Source: Korobacter sp963758505 (GTDB lineage: Bacteria; Acidobacteriota; Terriglobia; Terriglobales; Acidobacteriaceae). Taken from it: a DNA stretch of 64,000 nucleotides. Below are positions 54,304 to 62,967 of the stretch, piece by piece (within the stretch, counting starts at the first letter, position 1; every line of letters starts with the position of its first letter). The stretch lies in assembly GCA_963758505.1 (NCBI GenBank), contig CAVWVJ010000001.1, positions 496,001 through 560,000 on the forward strand. The letters run 5' to 3'. The notes under the pieces were generated by a model that ran no database searches, was not told where the DNA came from, and saw nothing but the letters and a program-made list of their open reading frames with translations. The position numbers and the translations under genes are program-made.

Positions 54304-54933
54304 TCAAATTCTCCTGATACCAATTGGACGCAGCCGCCCATCAAAGGTAACTAATTCTTTAGTTGCAGAGCTCCGCCCCGCCTGCCCTCCCATGAAGGAG
54401 GAATTCCAGAGTTGCTCGCCCCGGTCGACAATTTTTCCTTCGGCTTTCGTATCGCGTTCCACGAAGTGGAATCTAAGAAAGGGACGAACTCCGAATGCTT
54501 GCAGTACTTGAATCGGTGGACCCGACTGTGATCGACGCGTCGGGTTCGGCGCAAGGCAGAACTCTGCCCGGCGGGTGCAACGAAAGCGGCCACGATGAAT
54601 TTTTCGAGAATAGAAACAAAACATCCACATGCAACAAGTCCGGAAAAGATGTGCCACGAACGAGTGGCTACGCAGAACTTACTCGCGCTTTACATCTTGA
54701 GGGAGAATTGCGCGTCTAACCCTTCATACAACAGGGCTGACGTCGAGTTTCAGAGTAGCTCCTCATTTTCGCAGGATCCCCGGAAGTCCATGCACTTCGG
54801 TGAAACTCGGTTTCCACCGATCTCGGGTATCTTGAAACCCACTTCCCAGTCGGTACGGTCGATGCGAAAATTTTAGTACTCAGACTTATTTCACTGAATT
54901 GCATGTGGGCGGATTACTGTCCGGAGACCATGA
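54304..54933. other. Intergenic region between blaI and the polysaccharide cluster
   Basis: This 630-bp stretch between divergent genes shows no convincing coding frame. It contains the BlaI-type operator at 54349-54364. The promoter of the WecA-like gene should lie near its right end, but no clear box is seen. Confidence 0.45.
54349..54364. promoter_or_regulatory. BlaI-type operator upstream of blaI
   Basis: AACTAA-TTCT-TTAGTT, a dyad with perfect six-base arms, 46 bases before the blaI start. It differs from the htrA site in one base of the four-base spacer. This is the expected place for an autoregulatory operator. Confidence 0.65.
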
Positions 54934-56475
54934 ATGTTTCTCCAAGCGGTCTATGTAGTCGCATTGTTGGGAGCATTGCTTTTTTCTGCCCTCTTAACGT
55001 GGTCGGTCCGGAGCCTCGCAAGGAAGCAGCGTTGGGTTAGGGGACCGGAATCCGAACGGCATGTTCACAGCCGCCCCATTCCGCGCCTCGGTGGTGTTGC
55101 TGTCTATCTCACCTTCACGGTTTTCATCCTTCTGGAAATGGCGTTCGTAAGTTACGGGCTCCATCTCCATCGGCCCGATTCCACTGCATTATTGCTACGC
55201 ATCCTGATGCCCGCCACCTTGATGTTCGTAGCCGGTCTTGCCGACGATCTCTGGAACCTCCGGCCCGTCTTCAAGCTCGCGTTTCAGATCGTTGCCGGAG
55301 CCTGGCTGTGGCAAATCGGATGCCGCGTGGTCATCACCGGCGCAAAACTGCATGGTGCGGATTATTCCCTGGTGCTGTCGTTCGCCGCGACGGTCCTCTG
55401 GGTCGTCATGCTCTCGAATGCCTTCAACCTGATTGACGGACTCGACGGACTGGCCGCAGGATCCTCTGTCTTCCCGCTGCTCACCTTCTCGGCCGTGGCC
55501 CTCGTTCATCACAACGGACAGTTGGCCGTCGCCTCCCTCATTCTTACCGGCGCGCTCCTCGGCTTCCTGCGCTTTAATTTCAATCCCGCAACCATCTTCC
55601 TCGGAGACTGCGGCAGCTTGTTTCTCGGCTTCATGCTGAGTGCGCTTTCCCTCGCTGGCGACCACGCCAAGGGACCGGCGCTGCTCTCCGTCGCCTTGCC
55701 CGTAGTGGCCTGCGGTTTCCCCATCGCAGAGACATTTGTCTCCGTCCTTCGCCGCTTTCTCGGCGGACGTCCCATCTTCGCTGCCGACCGCGAACACTTT
55801 CATCACCGCTTGCTGAAGCTCGGCTTTACCCACCGGCAGGTCGTCATCCTGTTATTCGCGGTCTCCGGGAGCTGCTCCCTTTTGAGTGTCGTTCTCCTGT
55901 TTCCTAGGTGGGACGTTCTCGTAATGGTGGTAACGGCCTTGTTGCTTCTTGTCAGCGTTGGCGTCGGAAAGCTCGGCTACCCGGAATTCAAAGAAATCGG
56001 CCGCGTCCTTCTTCGGGTTCGGGAACAGAAAGTCGTTATCGCGCAGAACGTCAGGATCCGGCAGATCGCCTCTGCCATCGAGCGGGCCAACGATTGGGAA
56101 TATGTCAGCCACGTCCTGCGTTCCGGCCTCGAAGATGGAGACTTCTCCGGGTTTAGGCTGCGTGTCTTCTACCAAACGCAGGAAACTTACAACAGCAGGA
56201 AAGGTGCACTCGCGTATTCACGCACCTCCACCCTCAAGCCGGATACGGGAGAGGCGCAATGGAGCTTGACCCTCAAGTTCCTGAGCGAGGAATTGAGCGG
56301 CGATCTCGAGTTGCACTGCCCATACAGCCAACAGAGCCTCATGATCGATGTGAATGTGCTGCTGCAGGTCTTGCGCCCGGCACTCGGCAAGGTGTGCCGC
56401 AACATCAGCGGGGAGGAGCGGTTCCTCGATCTTCCCCAGGAAACCATCGCGCAAAGAGCCTCCGCGACGCTCTGA
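54934..56475 (+). CDS. WecA/MraY-like polyprenyl-phosphate sugar-phosphate transferase with C-terminal extension
   Basis: The first 340 of 513 residues form a polytopic membrane enzyme with the family motifs PRLGGVAVY, the Mg-binding AGLADDLWNLRP, NAFNLIDGLDGLAAG, FLGDCGSLFLGF and the HFHHRLL His motif. These mark transferases that load GlcNAc-1-phosphate or a similar sugar on undecaprenyl phosphate, the first step in surface-polymer synthesis. The remaining 170 residues are soluble and not part of the standard enzyme (VRIRQIASAIERANDWEYVS); they may regulate or dock partners. The ATG was taken as the frame start; no strong ribosome site is visible. It opens the polysaccharide cluster. Confidence 0.85.
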   Translation: MFLQAVYVVALLGALLFSALLTWSVRSLARKQRWVRGPESERHVHSRPIPRLGGVAVYLTFTVFILLEMAFVSYGLHLHRPDSTALLLRILMPATLMFVAGLADDLWNLRPVFKLAFQIVAGAWLWQIGCRVVITGAKLHGADYSLVLSFAATVLWVVMLSNAFNLIDGLDGLAAGSSVFPLLTFSAVALVHHNGQLAVASLILTGALLGFLRFNFNPATIFLGDCGSLFLGFMLSALSLAGDHAKGPALLSVALPVVACGFPIAETFVSVLRRFLGGRPIFAADREHFHHRLLKLGFTHRQVVILLFAVSGSCSLLSVVLLFPRWDVLVMVVTALLLLVSVGVGKLGYPEFKEIGRVLLRVREQKVVIAQNVRIRQIASAIERANDWEYVSHVLRSGLEDGDFSGFRLRVFYQTQETYNSRKGALAYSRTSTLKPDTGEAQWSLTLKFLSEELSGDLELHCPYSQQSLMIDVNVLLQVLRPALGKVCRNISGEERFLDLPQETIAQRASATL

Positions 56476-56486
56476 GCGTTCAGAAA

Positions 56487-57452
56487 TTATTTGCGGGCTG
56501 AGGCTGCGTAGCTATTCAGAGCCGTCCGGTACCACTCCACCGTGCGCCGCAAACCTTCCTGGAAATCCACGCTAGGCGTGTATCCCAGCGCCTGCTGCGC
56601 AGCCGAGATATCCGCCAGTGAGTGTTTTACGTCCCCGGTCCGTTCCGTGGTGTGGTTCACCGGACCCATGTAGCCGGTGATGTGCCGCAGCACTTCAACC
56701 GTTTCGTTCAAAGTCACGCGGCTTCCCGTAGCGACGTTGAACATCTTGCCGGCAACCTTTTCTGCACTGCCGGTTGCCGCCAGCAGGTTCGCGTTCACCA
56801 CGTTCTCGATGAAAGTGAAGTCCCGGCTCTGCTCGCCGTCGCCATAGATGGTCGGCACATCCCCTTGCAGCATCTGCGGGATGAACTTGGCCAAAACTCC
56901 GGAATATTGCGACGTCGGGTCCTGGTACGGCCCGAATACATTGAAATACCGCAACGATACAGTCTCGAGCCCGTACACCTGGTAAAACGACTGCATATAG
57001 TACTCGCCGGTCAGCTTGGTCACGGCATAGGGCGAAATTGGCCTCGGGATCATATCTTCGCGCTTCGGCAACGTCGGGGTATCGCCGTACGCCGAAGACG
57101 AGGCCGCATACACCACGCGCCGCACCTTCGCCTGCTTTGCTGCATGAAGAACCTGCAAGGTCCCGGTCACGTTGGCGTGATTGCTGGCGATGGGGTCCTT
57201 CACCGAACGCGGTACAGAGGCCAGTGCTGCTTCGTGAAAGACAACCTCGATCCCGGAGCAAGCCTGCTCCATGGTCGCCGGATCGGTGATGTCGCCTTCG
57301 ATGAAATCGAGTCCGTCCAGCCCCTCGAGGTTCTCGTGCTTTCCCGTCGAAAAATTATCGATGCCGCGAACGGAATGGCCTTCCTGCAGCAGTTTTTTCG
57401 AGATCGATCGACCGATGAAGCCGGCGGCCCCCGTAACCAAAAATTGTGTCAT
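56487..57452 (-). CDS. NAD-dependent sugar epimerase (UDP-glucose 4-epimerase type)
   Basis: The 321-residue protein is an extended short-chain dehydrogenase. It has the NAD-binding motif VTGAAGFIGRSI at the N-terminus, the acidic end of strand 2 (GIDNFSTG), a conserved Ser-Ser-Ala-Tyr stretch (AASSSAYGD) and the catalytic YAVTK. It probably interconverts UDP-hexoses or UDP-N-acetylhexosamines for the surface polymer. The ATG at 57452, with GAGGA five to six bases ahead, is chosen over the frame start at 57500. It is oriented against its neighbours, converging on the WecA-like gene. Confidence 0.87.
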   Translation of the reverse strand: MTQFLVTGAAGFIGRSISKKLLQEGHSVRGIDNFSTGKHENLEGLDGLDFIEGDITDPATMEQACSGIEVVFHEAALASVPRSVKDPIASNHANVTGTLQVLHAAKQAKVRRVVYAASSSAYGDTPTLPKREDMIPRPISPYAVTKLTGEYYMQSFYQVYGLETVSLRYFNVFGPYQDPTSQYSGVLAKFIPQMLQGDVPTIYGDGEQSRDFTFIENVVNANLLAATGSAEKVAGKMFNVATGSRVTLNETVEVLRHITGYMGPVNHTTERTGDVKHSLADISAAQQALGYTPSVDFQEGLRRTVEWYRTALNSYAASARK

Positions 57453-57554
57453 TTTCATCCTCGCTGACCGGGGATCGCCCGCGCAGAACGATGCTAGCAC
57501 GCTGTGCTGGCGAGCTTCCGCTTACCATCGTAACGGTACAATGAAACTGCCGGC

Positions 57555-58712
57555 ATGCCCAGTTACCCTACAGTCCACCTTCCGGGATTCACCAACTCCG
57601 AGTACGAGCGGTTGTTGGGACGCGCCCTGATTCGGCCCGATCTCGAACCCTTGCGCCCCTGGTTTGCCGGTATGTCGATCCTGGTCACCGGCGCCGCCGG
57701 TTCCATCGGTGCCGAGCTGTCTTCGCAATTGCTTGCACTCGCTCCGCGAACGCTCGTTTGTGTCGACCACGACGAGACTGCGCTCTTCCATCTCGAGCAA
57801 CGCCTCTCCCGCAGCCCACATACGGTGCATTACTACGTCGACGATGCGGGAGACGCCCCACGCATGCGCGATGTCCTCCTCCAGCACAACGTCGATGCCA
57901 TTTTCCACGCCGCCGCCTACAAACACGTGCCCCTGATGGAGCGCAATCCCGGCAAGGCTCTGAAAAACAATGTCTTCGCACTCGCCAGCCTGCTCCGCAG
58001 TGCCCAGGATGCCGGGGTCACCCGCTTCCTTCTGATCTCTACGGATAAAGCGGTAAATCCCGTGAGCGTGATGGGATGCACCAAGCGTATCGGGGAATTG
58101 CTGTTGGCCTCCCGTCCTGCGCAACCCATGCGCTGCATGTCGGTTCGCTTTGGCAATGTGCTGGACTCGCAGGGTAGTGTGCTTCCCATCTTCCGCGAGC
58201 AGTTGCGCAACCGGGAGCCTCTCAGCGTCACCCATCCCGACGCGACACGTTTCTTCCTTACCATCCCGGAAGCCGCATCGTTGTTGCTTCAATCGTTCGC
58301 GCTTGCCAATTCCGGCGACACCCTGGTGCTGACCACCGGCGCCCCAATTCCTATCCTTCGCCTCGCGGAAACGTTGATTCAGATCAGCGGATCCCCAGGA
58401 ACGAATCCCCCGATTGTCTTCACCGGCCTTCGCTCGGGAGAAAAGCTGCACGAAGAACTGTTTTACGAAAGGGAAGAGCAGAGCCCAACCCCTTGCGAGT
58501 ACATCGTGCGGGCGCACGCCCCAGCGCCACAATCGAGCGGCTTGGCTCGACGCTTGCAGGAGTTGGAAGCGCTGCTCGCCTCCGCGGCTGCGCCGGATTT
58601 ACTGCGCGCCATGGCGAAGATCGTGCCGGAATACCGGTTCGACGTCGTTCCCCCGGAATTCAGCTCTGCCATCCCGATTGCCTCTCTTGCCTCTCCCGGA
58701 GATGAACCATGA
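57555..58712 (+). CDS. CapD/FlaA1-like sugar dehydratase/epimerase
   Basis: A 385-residue soluble protein with NAD motif VTGAAGSIGAELSSQL near residue 37, HAAAYKHVPLME near 120 and STDKAVNPVSVMGCTKR near 160. In this family the usual tyrosine of the YxxxK motif is replaced by methionine, as seen here. Members such as FlaA1 turn UDP-GlcNAc into a 4-keto-6-deoxy sugar. It lacks the N-terminal membrane part of the long CapD forms. Its stop overlaps the ATG of the aminotransferase (ATGA), so the 4-keto product is probably aminated by that enzyme. Confidence 0.85.
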   Translation: MPSYPTVHLPGFTNSEYERLLGRALIRPDLEPLRPWFAGMSILVTGAAGSIGAELSSQLLALAPRTLVCVDHDETALFHLEQRLSRSPHTVHYYVDDAGDAPRMRDVLLQHNVDAIFHAAAYKHVPLMERNPGKALKNNVFALASLLRSAQDAGVTRFLLISTDKAVNPVSVMGCTKRIGELLLASRPAQPMRCMSVRFGNVLDSQGSVLPIFREQLRNREPLSVTHPDATRFFLTIPEAASLLLQSFALANSGDTLVLTTGAPIPILRLAETLIQISGSPGTNPPIVFTGLRSGEKLHEELFYEREEQSPTPCEYIVRAHAPAPQSSGLARRLQELEALLASAAAPDLLRAMAKIVPEYRFDVVPPEFSSAIPIASLASPGDEP

Positions 58713-59893
58713 CTCTCGATCTCCGCCGGAGCGCCGCGCTCGTAGAGCAGGCCCAACCAACGATCTCTCCCTGGCCGAGCTTCGATGAGGAAGACATCGC
58801 TGCTGTCGCTGCGGTTTTACGCTCCGGCAAAGTTAACTATTGGACCGGCACCGAGGGGCGCAACTTCGAAGAAGAGTTCGCTACCTACGTCGGTACGCGC
58901 CACGCGGTTGCTCTCGCCAACGGCACCGTCGCCCTCGAGGTTGCTCTCCGCGCGCTTGGCGTCGGGCCCGGGGACGAAGTCCTCACCGCCAGCCGCACCT
59001 TCATCGCCTCCGCCAGTTGCGCCGCCATCCTCGGCGCGAAGCCTGTCTTCGCCGACGTCGATCGCGAGAGTCAAACCCTCACCGCCGAGACTTTGCGAAG
59101 CAGGATCACGCCCCGCACCAGGGCGATCATCGCAGTGCACTTCGCGGGCTGGCCTTGCGACCTCGATCCCATTCTCGCCCTCGCCCGCGAATACAACCTG
59201 CGTGTCATCGAGGATTGCGCGCAGGCACATGGCGCGCAGTACAAAGGACGCCCCGTCGGTTCCATCGGCGACATCGGCGCGTTTTCGTTTTGCCAGGACA
59301 AGATCATAACCACCGGCGGCGAGGGCGGTATGATCACCCTCAACCACGACGCTCAGTGGGAGTTTGCGCGGTCCTTTAAAGACCACGGCAAGAATTTCAG
59401 GCATTCGTCCTCACCCGGACATGACTTGCCGGGCACCAACGGTCGCATGACGGAAATGCAGGCCGCGCTCGGACGCAATGCGTTGCGCCACCTCGACACC
59501 TGGGTCGACCTTCGTCGCCGCAATGCCGCTATTCTGCAACTTGAGTTCGAGGATCTTCCGCTGGTGCGTCAAGCAAAGCCTTCCGCTACCGTCCGTCATG
59601 CCTACTACAAGTACTATGCCTTCCTGAGGCCTGAACGCCTGAAGCTCGGCTGGACCCGCGACCGCATTGTGCACGAAATCACGGCGCGCGGCGTGCCCTG
59701 CTCCACCGGCGGTCGGGGCGCCATTCATCACGAAGCGGTGTTTGCTGCTGCCGAACCCACACCGGATCTTCCAGTCACGGAAAATTTGGCCGAAACCAGC
59801 CTGGTTTTTCTCGTGCATCCAACCTTGCGTACGCACGAGATGGAATGGATTTCCAAGACGGCCGCTGTGGTCCTGCGCGCGGCGACCCGCTAA
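58709..59893 (+). CDS. DegT/DnrJ/EryC1/StrS-family sugar aminotransferase
   Basis: The 394-residue protein is a PLP enzyme that aminates 4-keto (or 3-keto) nucleotide sugars. Family motifs are TGTEGRNFEEEFATYVG, ALANGTVALEVALRALG, EDCAQAHGAQYKG and the PLP-lysine region FSFCQDKIITTGGEGG. The C-terminal part is full length. It is translationally coupled to the CapD-like gene before it, so together they probably make a 4-amino-4,6-dideoxy sugar for the surface polymer. Confidence 0.9.
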   Translation: MTLDLRRSAALVEQAQPTISPWPSFDEEDIAAVAAVLRSGKVNYWTGTEGRNFEEEFATYVGTRHAVALANGTVALEVALRALGVGPGDEVLTASRTFIASASCAAILGAKPVFADVDRESQTLTAETLRSRITPRTRAIIAVHFAGWPCDLDPILALAREYNLRVIEDCAQAHGAQYKGRPVGSIGDIGAFSFCQDKIITTGGEGGMITLNHDAQWEFARSFKDHGKNFRHSSSPGHDLPGTNGRMTEMQAALGRNALRHLDTWVDLRRRNAAILQLEFEDLPLVRQAKPSATVRHAYYKYYAFLRPERLKLGWTRDRIVHEITARGVPCSTGGRGAIHHEAVFAAAEPTPDLPVTENLAETSLVFLVHPTLRTHEMEWISKTAAVVLRAATR

Positions 59894-60055
59894 GCCGGAG
59901 TTACCGCCCTTGGCGAATAGCGCCCGGTTTCTTCCTGCTGCCTTTCATGCAAAGTGTTGCGCCTTAAGGCCCAAATCCTTCATCTAACCCCCAGTGTCCG
60001 ATTGCGGAACTTACCCGCTCTGGCACGTCGTCCGTCCGCAAGAGTTCTGCATTCG

Positions 60056-60084
60056 TTGACGTTGGGACGAACACACCTTACTGT
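60056..60084 (+). promoter_or_regulatory. Possible sigma70-type promoter of the efflux operon
   Basis: TTGACG and TACTGT are 17 bases apart, upstream of the TolC-like gene, in the 269-bp gap after the aminotransferase. The -35 box matches five of six, the -10 box only three of six. Confidence 0.35.
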
Positions 60085-60162
60085 GATGAGTTGGGCTGGC
60101 GAGCCCTGTATATCGTTGTTCCAGTTGTGTATGGGCAGTCATATTCCCTTTGGGGGAAGAAC

Positions 60163-61650
60163 GTGAGTTTTTTCGCAAGCGATTCTGAAATGCGGCGCCC
60201 TGTCTGTCCGTCGCACTTCTGGTTGTTGGGTTGTTCTATTTTCATTTTTATGGCGCTGTCGAGCGCACAAACGCCTCCCGGTGGCGGCCTTGCCGCTCAG
60301 CCTGCGGAAAGCGCCGCTCCCTCGCAATCTCCCGGGGCGGGTAGCCCGTATTCCGGCTCCGTCGTTCAGCTCAAGCCGACTGCGGACATTCTGCCGCTCA
60401 CCATCAAAGACGCCATCCAGATGGGGCTCAAGTACAATCTCGGCCTCATTCTTTCGAGCACCCAGAATGAGAACGCTCGCGGCGAGCGCTATCGAGCTCT
60501 TTCGCAGTTATTGCCCAACCTCTCCGCCCATGTCGTGGAGTCCGTCCAGCAGGTATCGCTCGCCCAGTTCGGCTTCCCGGCCACTCTTACCGGAGGCAAA
60601 GAGGTGATCGGTCCCTTCGCCTACTTCGACGCCCGCGCGGTTTTCTCGCAAAGTGTCTTCGACTACACCGCGATTCAAAACTTCCACGCCAGCAACGAAC
60701 AGATGAAGTCGGCTCGTCTCGATTACCAGAACGCCCGTGATCTCGTCGTGCTCGTGTCCGGCGCCAGTTATCTCCAGGCCGTCGCCTCGGCGGCGCGGGT
60801 GGACGCTGCGCAAGCCGAGCTCACCACCGCTACCACCGTTTACAACCAGGCGGTCGACATGAAGGCGGCTGGCGTTGTTCCAGCCATCGAAGTCCTGCGC
60901 GCCCAGGTTCAGATGCAATCCCAGCAGCAGCGCCTGCTCGCCGCCAGGAACGAGTTTGAGCGTTCCAAGCTCAGTCTCGAACGCGTCATCGGCCTGCCCA
61001 CTGCGCAACAGATCACGCTCGCCGATAAAATTCCTTATGCCCCGCTGCCTCCCGTCACGTTTGACCAGGAATTGCAGCGCGCCTTTGAGAATCGTTCGGA
61101 CTACAAAGCTGCGCAGTCCCGGGTACGGGCCGCGGAACTGCAGCGCAAGGCTGCCGTCGGGGAACGCCTGCCTACCCTCAAGCTCAACTCCGACTACGGC
61201 GATATCGGCCCTCACCCCGACAAGTCCAATGGAACCTTCACCGCCACGGGCGGCCTGATGATCCCCATCTTTCAGGGCGGCCGCGCGCGCGGCGATATCG
61301 TTCAGGCCGACGCGCTCCTGAAGCAGCGGCAGTCGGAGCTCGATAACCTGCGCGGCCAGATCGAATACGACCTGCGTACCGCCTTCCTCGACGTGCAGAC
61401 CGCTGCCGATGAGATCAACGTCGCCACCAGCTCCCTGAAGCTTGCTCACGAGCAGTTGCAGCAGTCGCAAGATCGCTTTGCCGCCGGTGTCGCCGATAAT
61501 CTCGAGGTTGTGCAGGCGCAGCAGGCGGTTGCGGTCGCGGACGAAAATTATATTTCCAGTCTTTACGCGCACAACTATGCCAAGCTGTCGTTGGTTCGCG
61601 CGGTCGGTGTCGCCGAGACCGCCGTCATGAATTATTTGGGAGGTAAGTAA
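60163..61650 (+). CDS. TolC-like outer-membrane efflux protein
   Basis: From a GTG at 60163 (GGGGGA five bases ahead) the frame gives about 495 residues; an ATG at 60190 also fits. A signal peptide follows (FWLLGCSIFIFMALSSAQ). The mature part shows the two-fold repeat of outer-membrane efflux proteins: long helices with LSLKDAI-type starts (here LTIKDAIQMGLKYNLGLIL), ARVDAAQAELTTATTVYNQA and SQDRFAAGVADNLEVVQAQQ. It forms the outer duct of a tripartite pump. The EmrA-like gene begins right after the stop. Confidence 0.87.
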   Translation: MSFFASDSEMRRPVCPSHFWLLGCSIFIFMALSSAQTPPGGGLAAQPAESAAPSQSPGAGSPYSGSVVQLKPTADILPLTIKDAIQMGLKYNLGLILSSTQNENARGERYRALSQLLPNLSAHVVESVQQVSLAQFGFPATLTGGKEVIGPFAYFDARAVFSQSVFDYTAIQNFHASNEQMKSARLDYQNARDLVVLVSGASYLQAVASAARVDAAQAELTTATTVYNQAVDMKAAGVVPAIEVLRAQVQMQSQQQRLLAARNEFERSKLSLERVIGLPTAQQITLADKIPYAPLPPVTFDQELQRAFENRSDYKAAQSRVRAAELQRKAAVGERLPTLKLNSDYGDIGPHPDKSNGTFTATGGLMIPIFQGGRARGDIVQADALLKQRQSELDNLRGQIEYDLRTAFLDVQTAADEINVATSSLKLAHEQLQQSQDRFAAGVADNLEVVQAQQAVAVADENYISSLYAHNYAKLSLVRAVGVAETAVMNYLGGK

Positions 61651-61652
61651 GC

Positions 61653-62891
61653 GTGCCCGAAGTCAAGAATAATGAAGAAGTCGAAACACCTAAGAACCAA
61701 GCGCGCGACGACCACCACCGCGATCCCGAAACCGATCGCCCCGAACGCAAGCGCTCCTTTTTCGAAGAGCACCCTGCTGCGCGTTGGATCTTCCTTGCCG
61801 TCCTGCTCGTCGTTATCGTCGGCGGCATCCTGGTGTGGCGCTACTACTCCGTCCGCGAAAGTACCGACGACGCCGAGATCGATGGACATCTCACGCCCTT
61901 CAGCGCCCGCGTCAGCGGTACCGTCACTGCCGTCAACGTCAATGACAACCAGCAGGTCAAGGCCGGCGACATCCTCGTGCAACTCGACCCGAAAGATTAC
62001 CAAGTCGCACTCGAAAAAGCGAAGGCCGACCTGCAGGACGCCATCGCCACCCAGCAAGGCGCCAAGACCAGCATTCCGATCACCAATATCACCACCGGCG
62101 GCAGTCTCGAAACCGCGCGCGCCAGCCTCACCGCCGCCCAGAAAGATGTCGAGGCCGCCAAGGCACGCATCGACGAAGCCCGGGCGAACTATGACAAACT
62201 CGTCAAGGACCTCGAGCGCGCCAAAATGCTCGTCCAGAAGGATGAGATCTCTCGCCAGCAGTACGATGCCGCCGTAGCCAACGAGGCGGCTGCCCGGGCC
62301 ACAGTCGACGCCGCCCAGGCCGACTTTTCCGCTTCGCAAGCCCATGTCACGCAGGCCCGCGCCTCTGTCCAGACAGCTCTAACCGCCCCTCAACAAGTCC
62401 TCGTCTCCCGCACCCGCCTCGGTTCCGCGGAAGCCATGGTCCAGCAGAAGCAGTCTGCTCTTGACCAGGCGCAACTCAACCTCGGTTATACCTCCGTCCG
62501 CGCTCCCGCCAACGGCGTCGTCAGTAACAAGACCGTGGAAGTCGGACAGACCGTCACCCCCGGTCAGCCTCTTGCCTCCCTCATCGATCTCGATGACGTT
62601 TGGGTAACTGCGAATTTCAAAGAGGACCAGTTACGGAAAATGAAGGTCGGCCAGAAGGTGAAAATCCACGTCGATGCCTATGATCGGGATTACGATGGGC
62701 ACGTGGACAGCTTTGCTGGCGCAAGCGGCGCGCGGTTCAGCCTCCTGCCCCCGGAAAACGCTACCGGAAACTATGTCAAAGTCGTACAGCGCCTTCCGGT
62801 GAAAATCGTCTTCGAAAAGGGTCAGGATCCGCAGCACAACCTCCGGCCAGGCCTGTCCGTAGTTCCCACGGTCCTGACCGACTCGAAATAG
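61653..62891 (+). CDS. HlyD/EmrA-type membrane fusion protein
   Basis: The 412-residue protein has one membrane helix after a charged, Arg/Glu-rich N-terminus (WIFLAVLLVVIVGGILVW). The barrel-sandwich halves (VSGTVTAVNVNDNQQVKAGD; VRAPANGVVSNKTVEVGQTV) flank a long coiled coil of about 180 residues. This is the periplasmic adaptor joining an inner-membrane exporter to the TolC-like duct. The GTG start has GGAGG about eight bases ahead, inside the end of the tolC-like gene. It is the middle gene of the efflux operon. Confidence 0.9.
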   Translation: MPEVKNNEEVETPKNQARDDHHRDPETDRPERKRSFFEEHPAARWIFLAVLLVVIVGGILVWRYYSVRESTDDAEIDGHLTPFSARVSGTVTAVNVNDNQQVKAGDILVQLDPKDYQVALEKAKADLQDAIATQQGAKTSIPITNITTGGSLETARASLTAAQKDVEAAKARIDEARANYDKLVKDLERAKMLVQKDEISRQQYDAAVANEAAARATVDAAQADFSASQAHVTQARASVQTALTAPQQVLVSRTRLGSAEAMVQQKQSALDQAQLNLGYTSVRAPANGVVSNKTVEVGQTVTPGQPLASLIDLDDVWVTANFKEDQLRKMKVGQKVKIHVDAYDRDYDGHVDSFAGASGARFSLLPPENATGNYVKVVQRLPVKIVFEKGQDPQHNLRPGLSVVPTVLTDSK

Positions 62892-62967
62892 GGCACTGGC
62901 TGCTCGGGACGCGACGTCCCACAAATTAGCAATAGCCAGGAATGGCGCCGCTTTGAGTTACTGACCG

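Noticed and set aside
54495..54719. Short plus-strand frame in the blaI-wecA gap
   Set aside because: No ribosome site and poor composition; overlapping frames on both strands look equally random.
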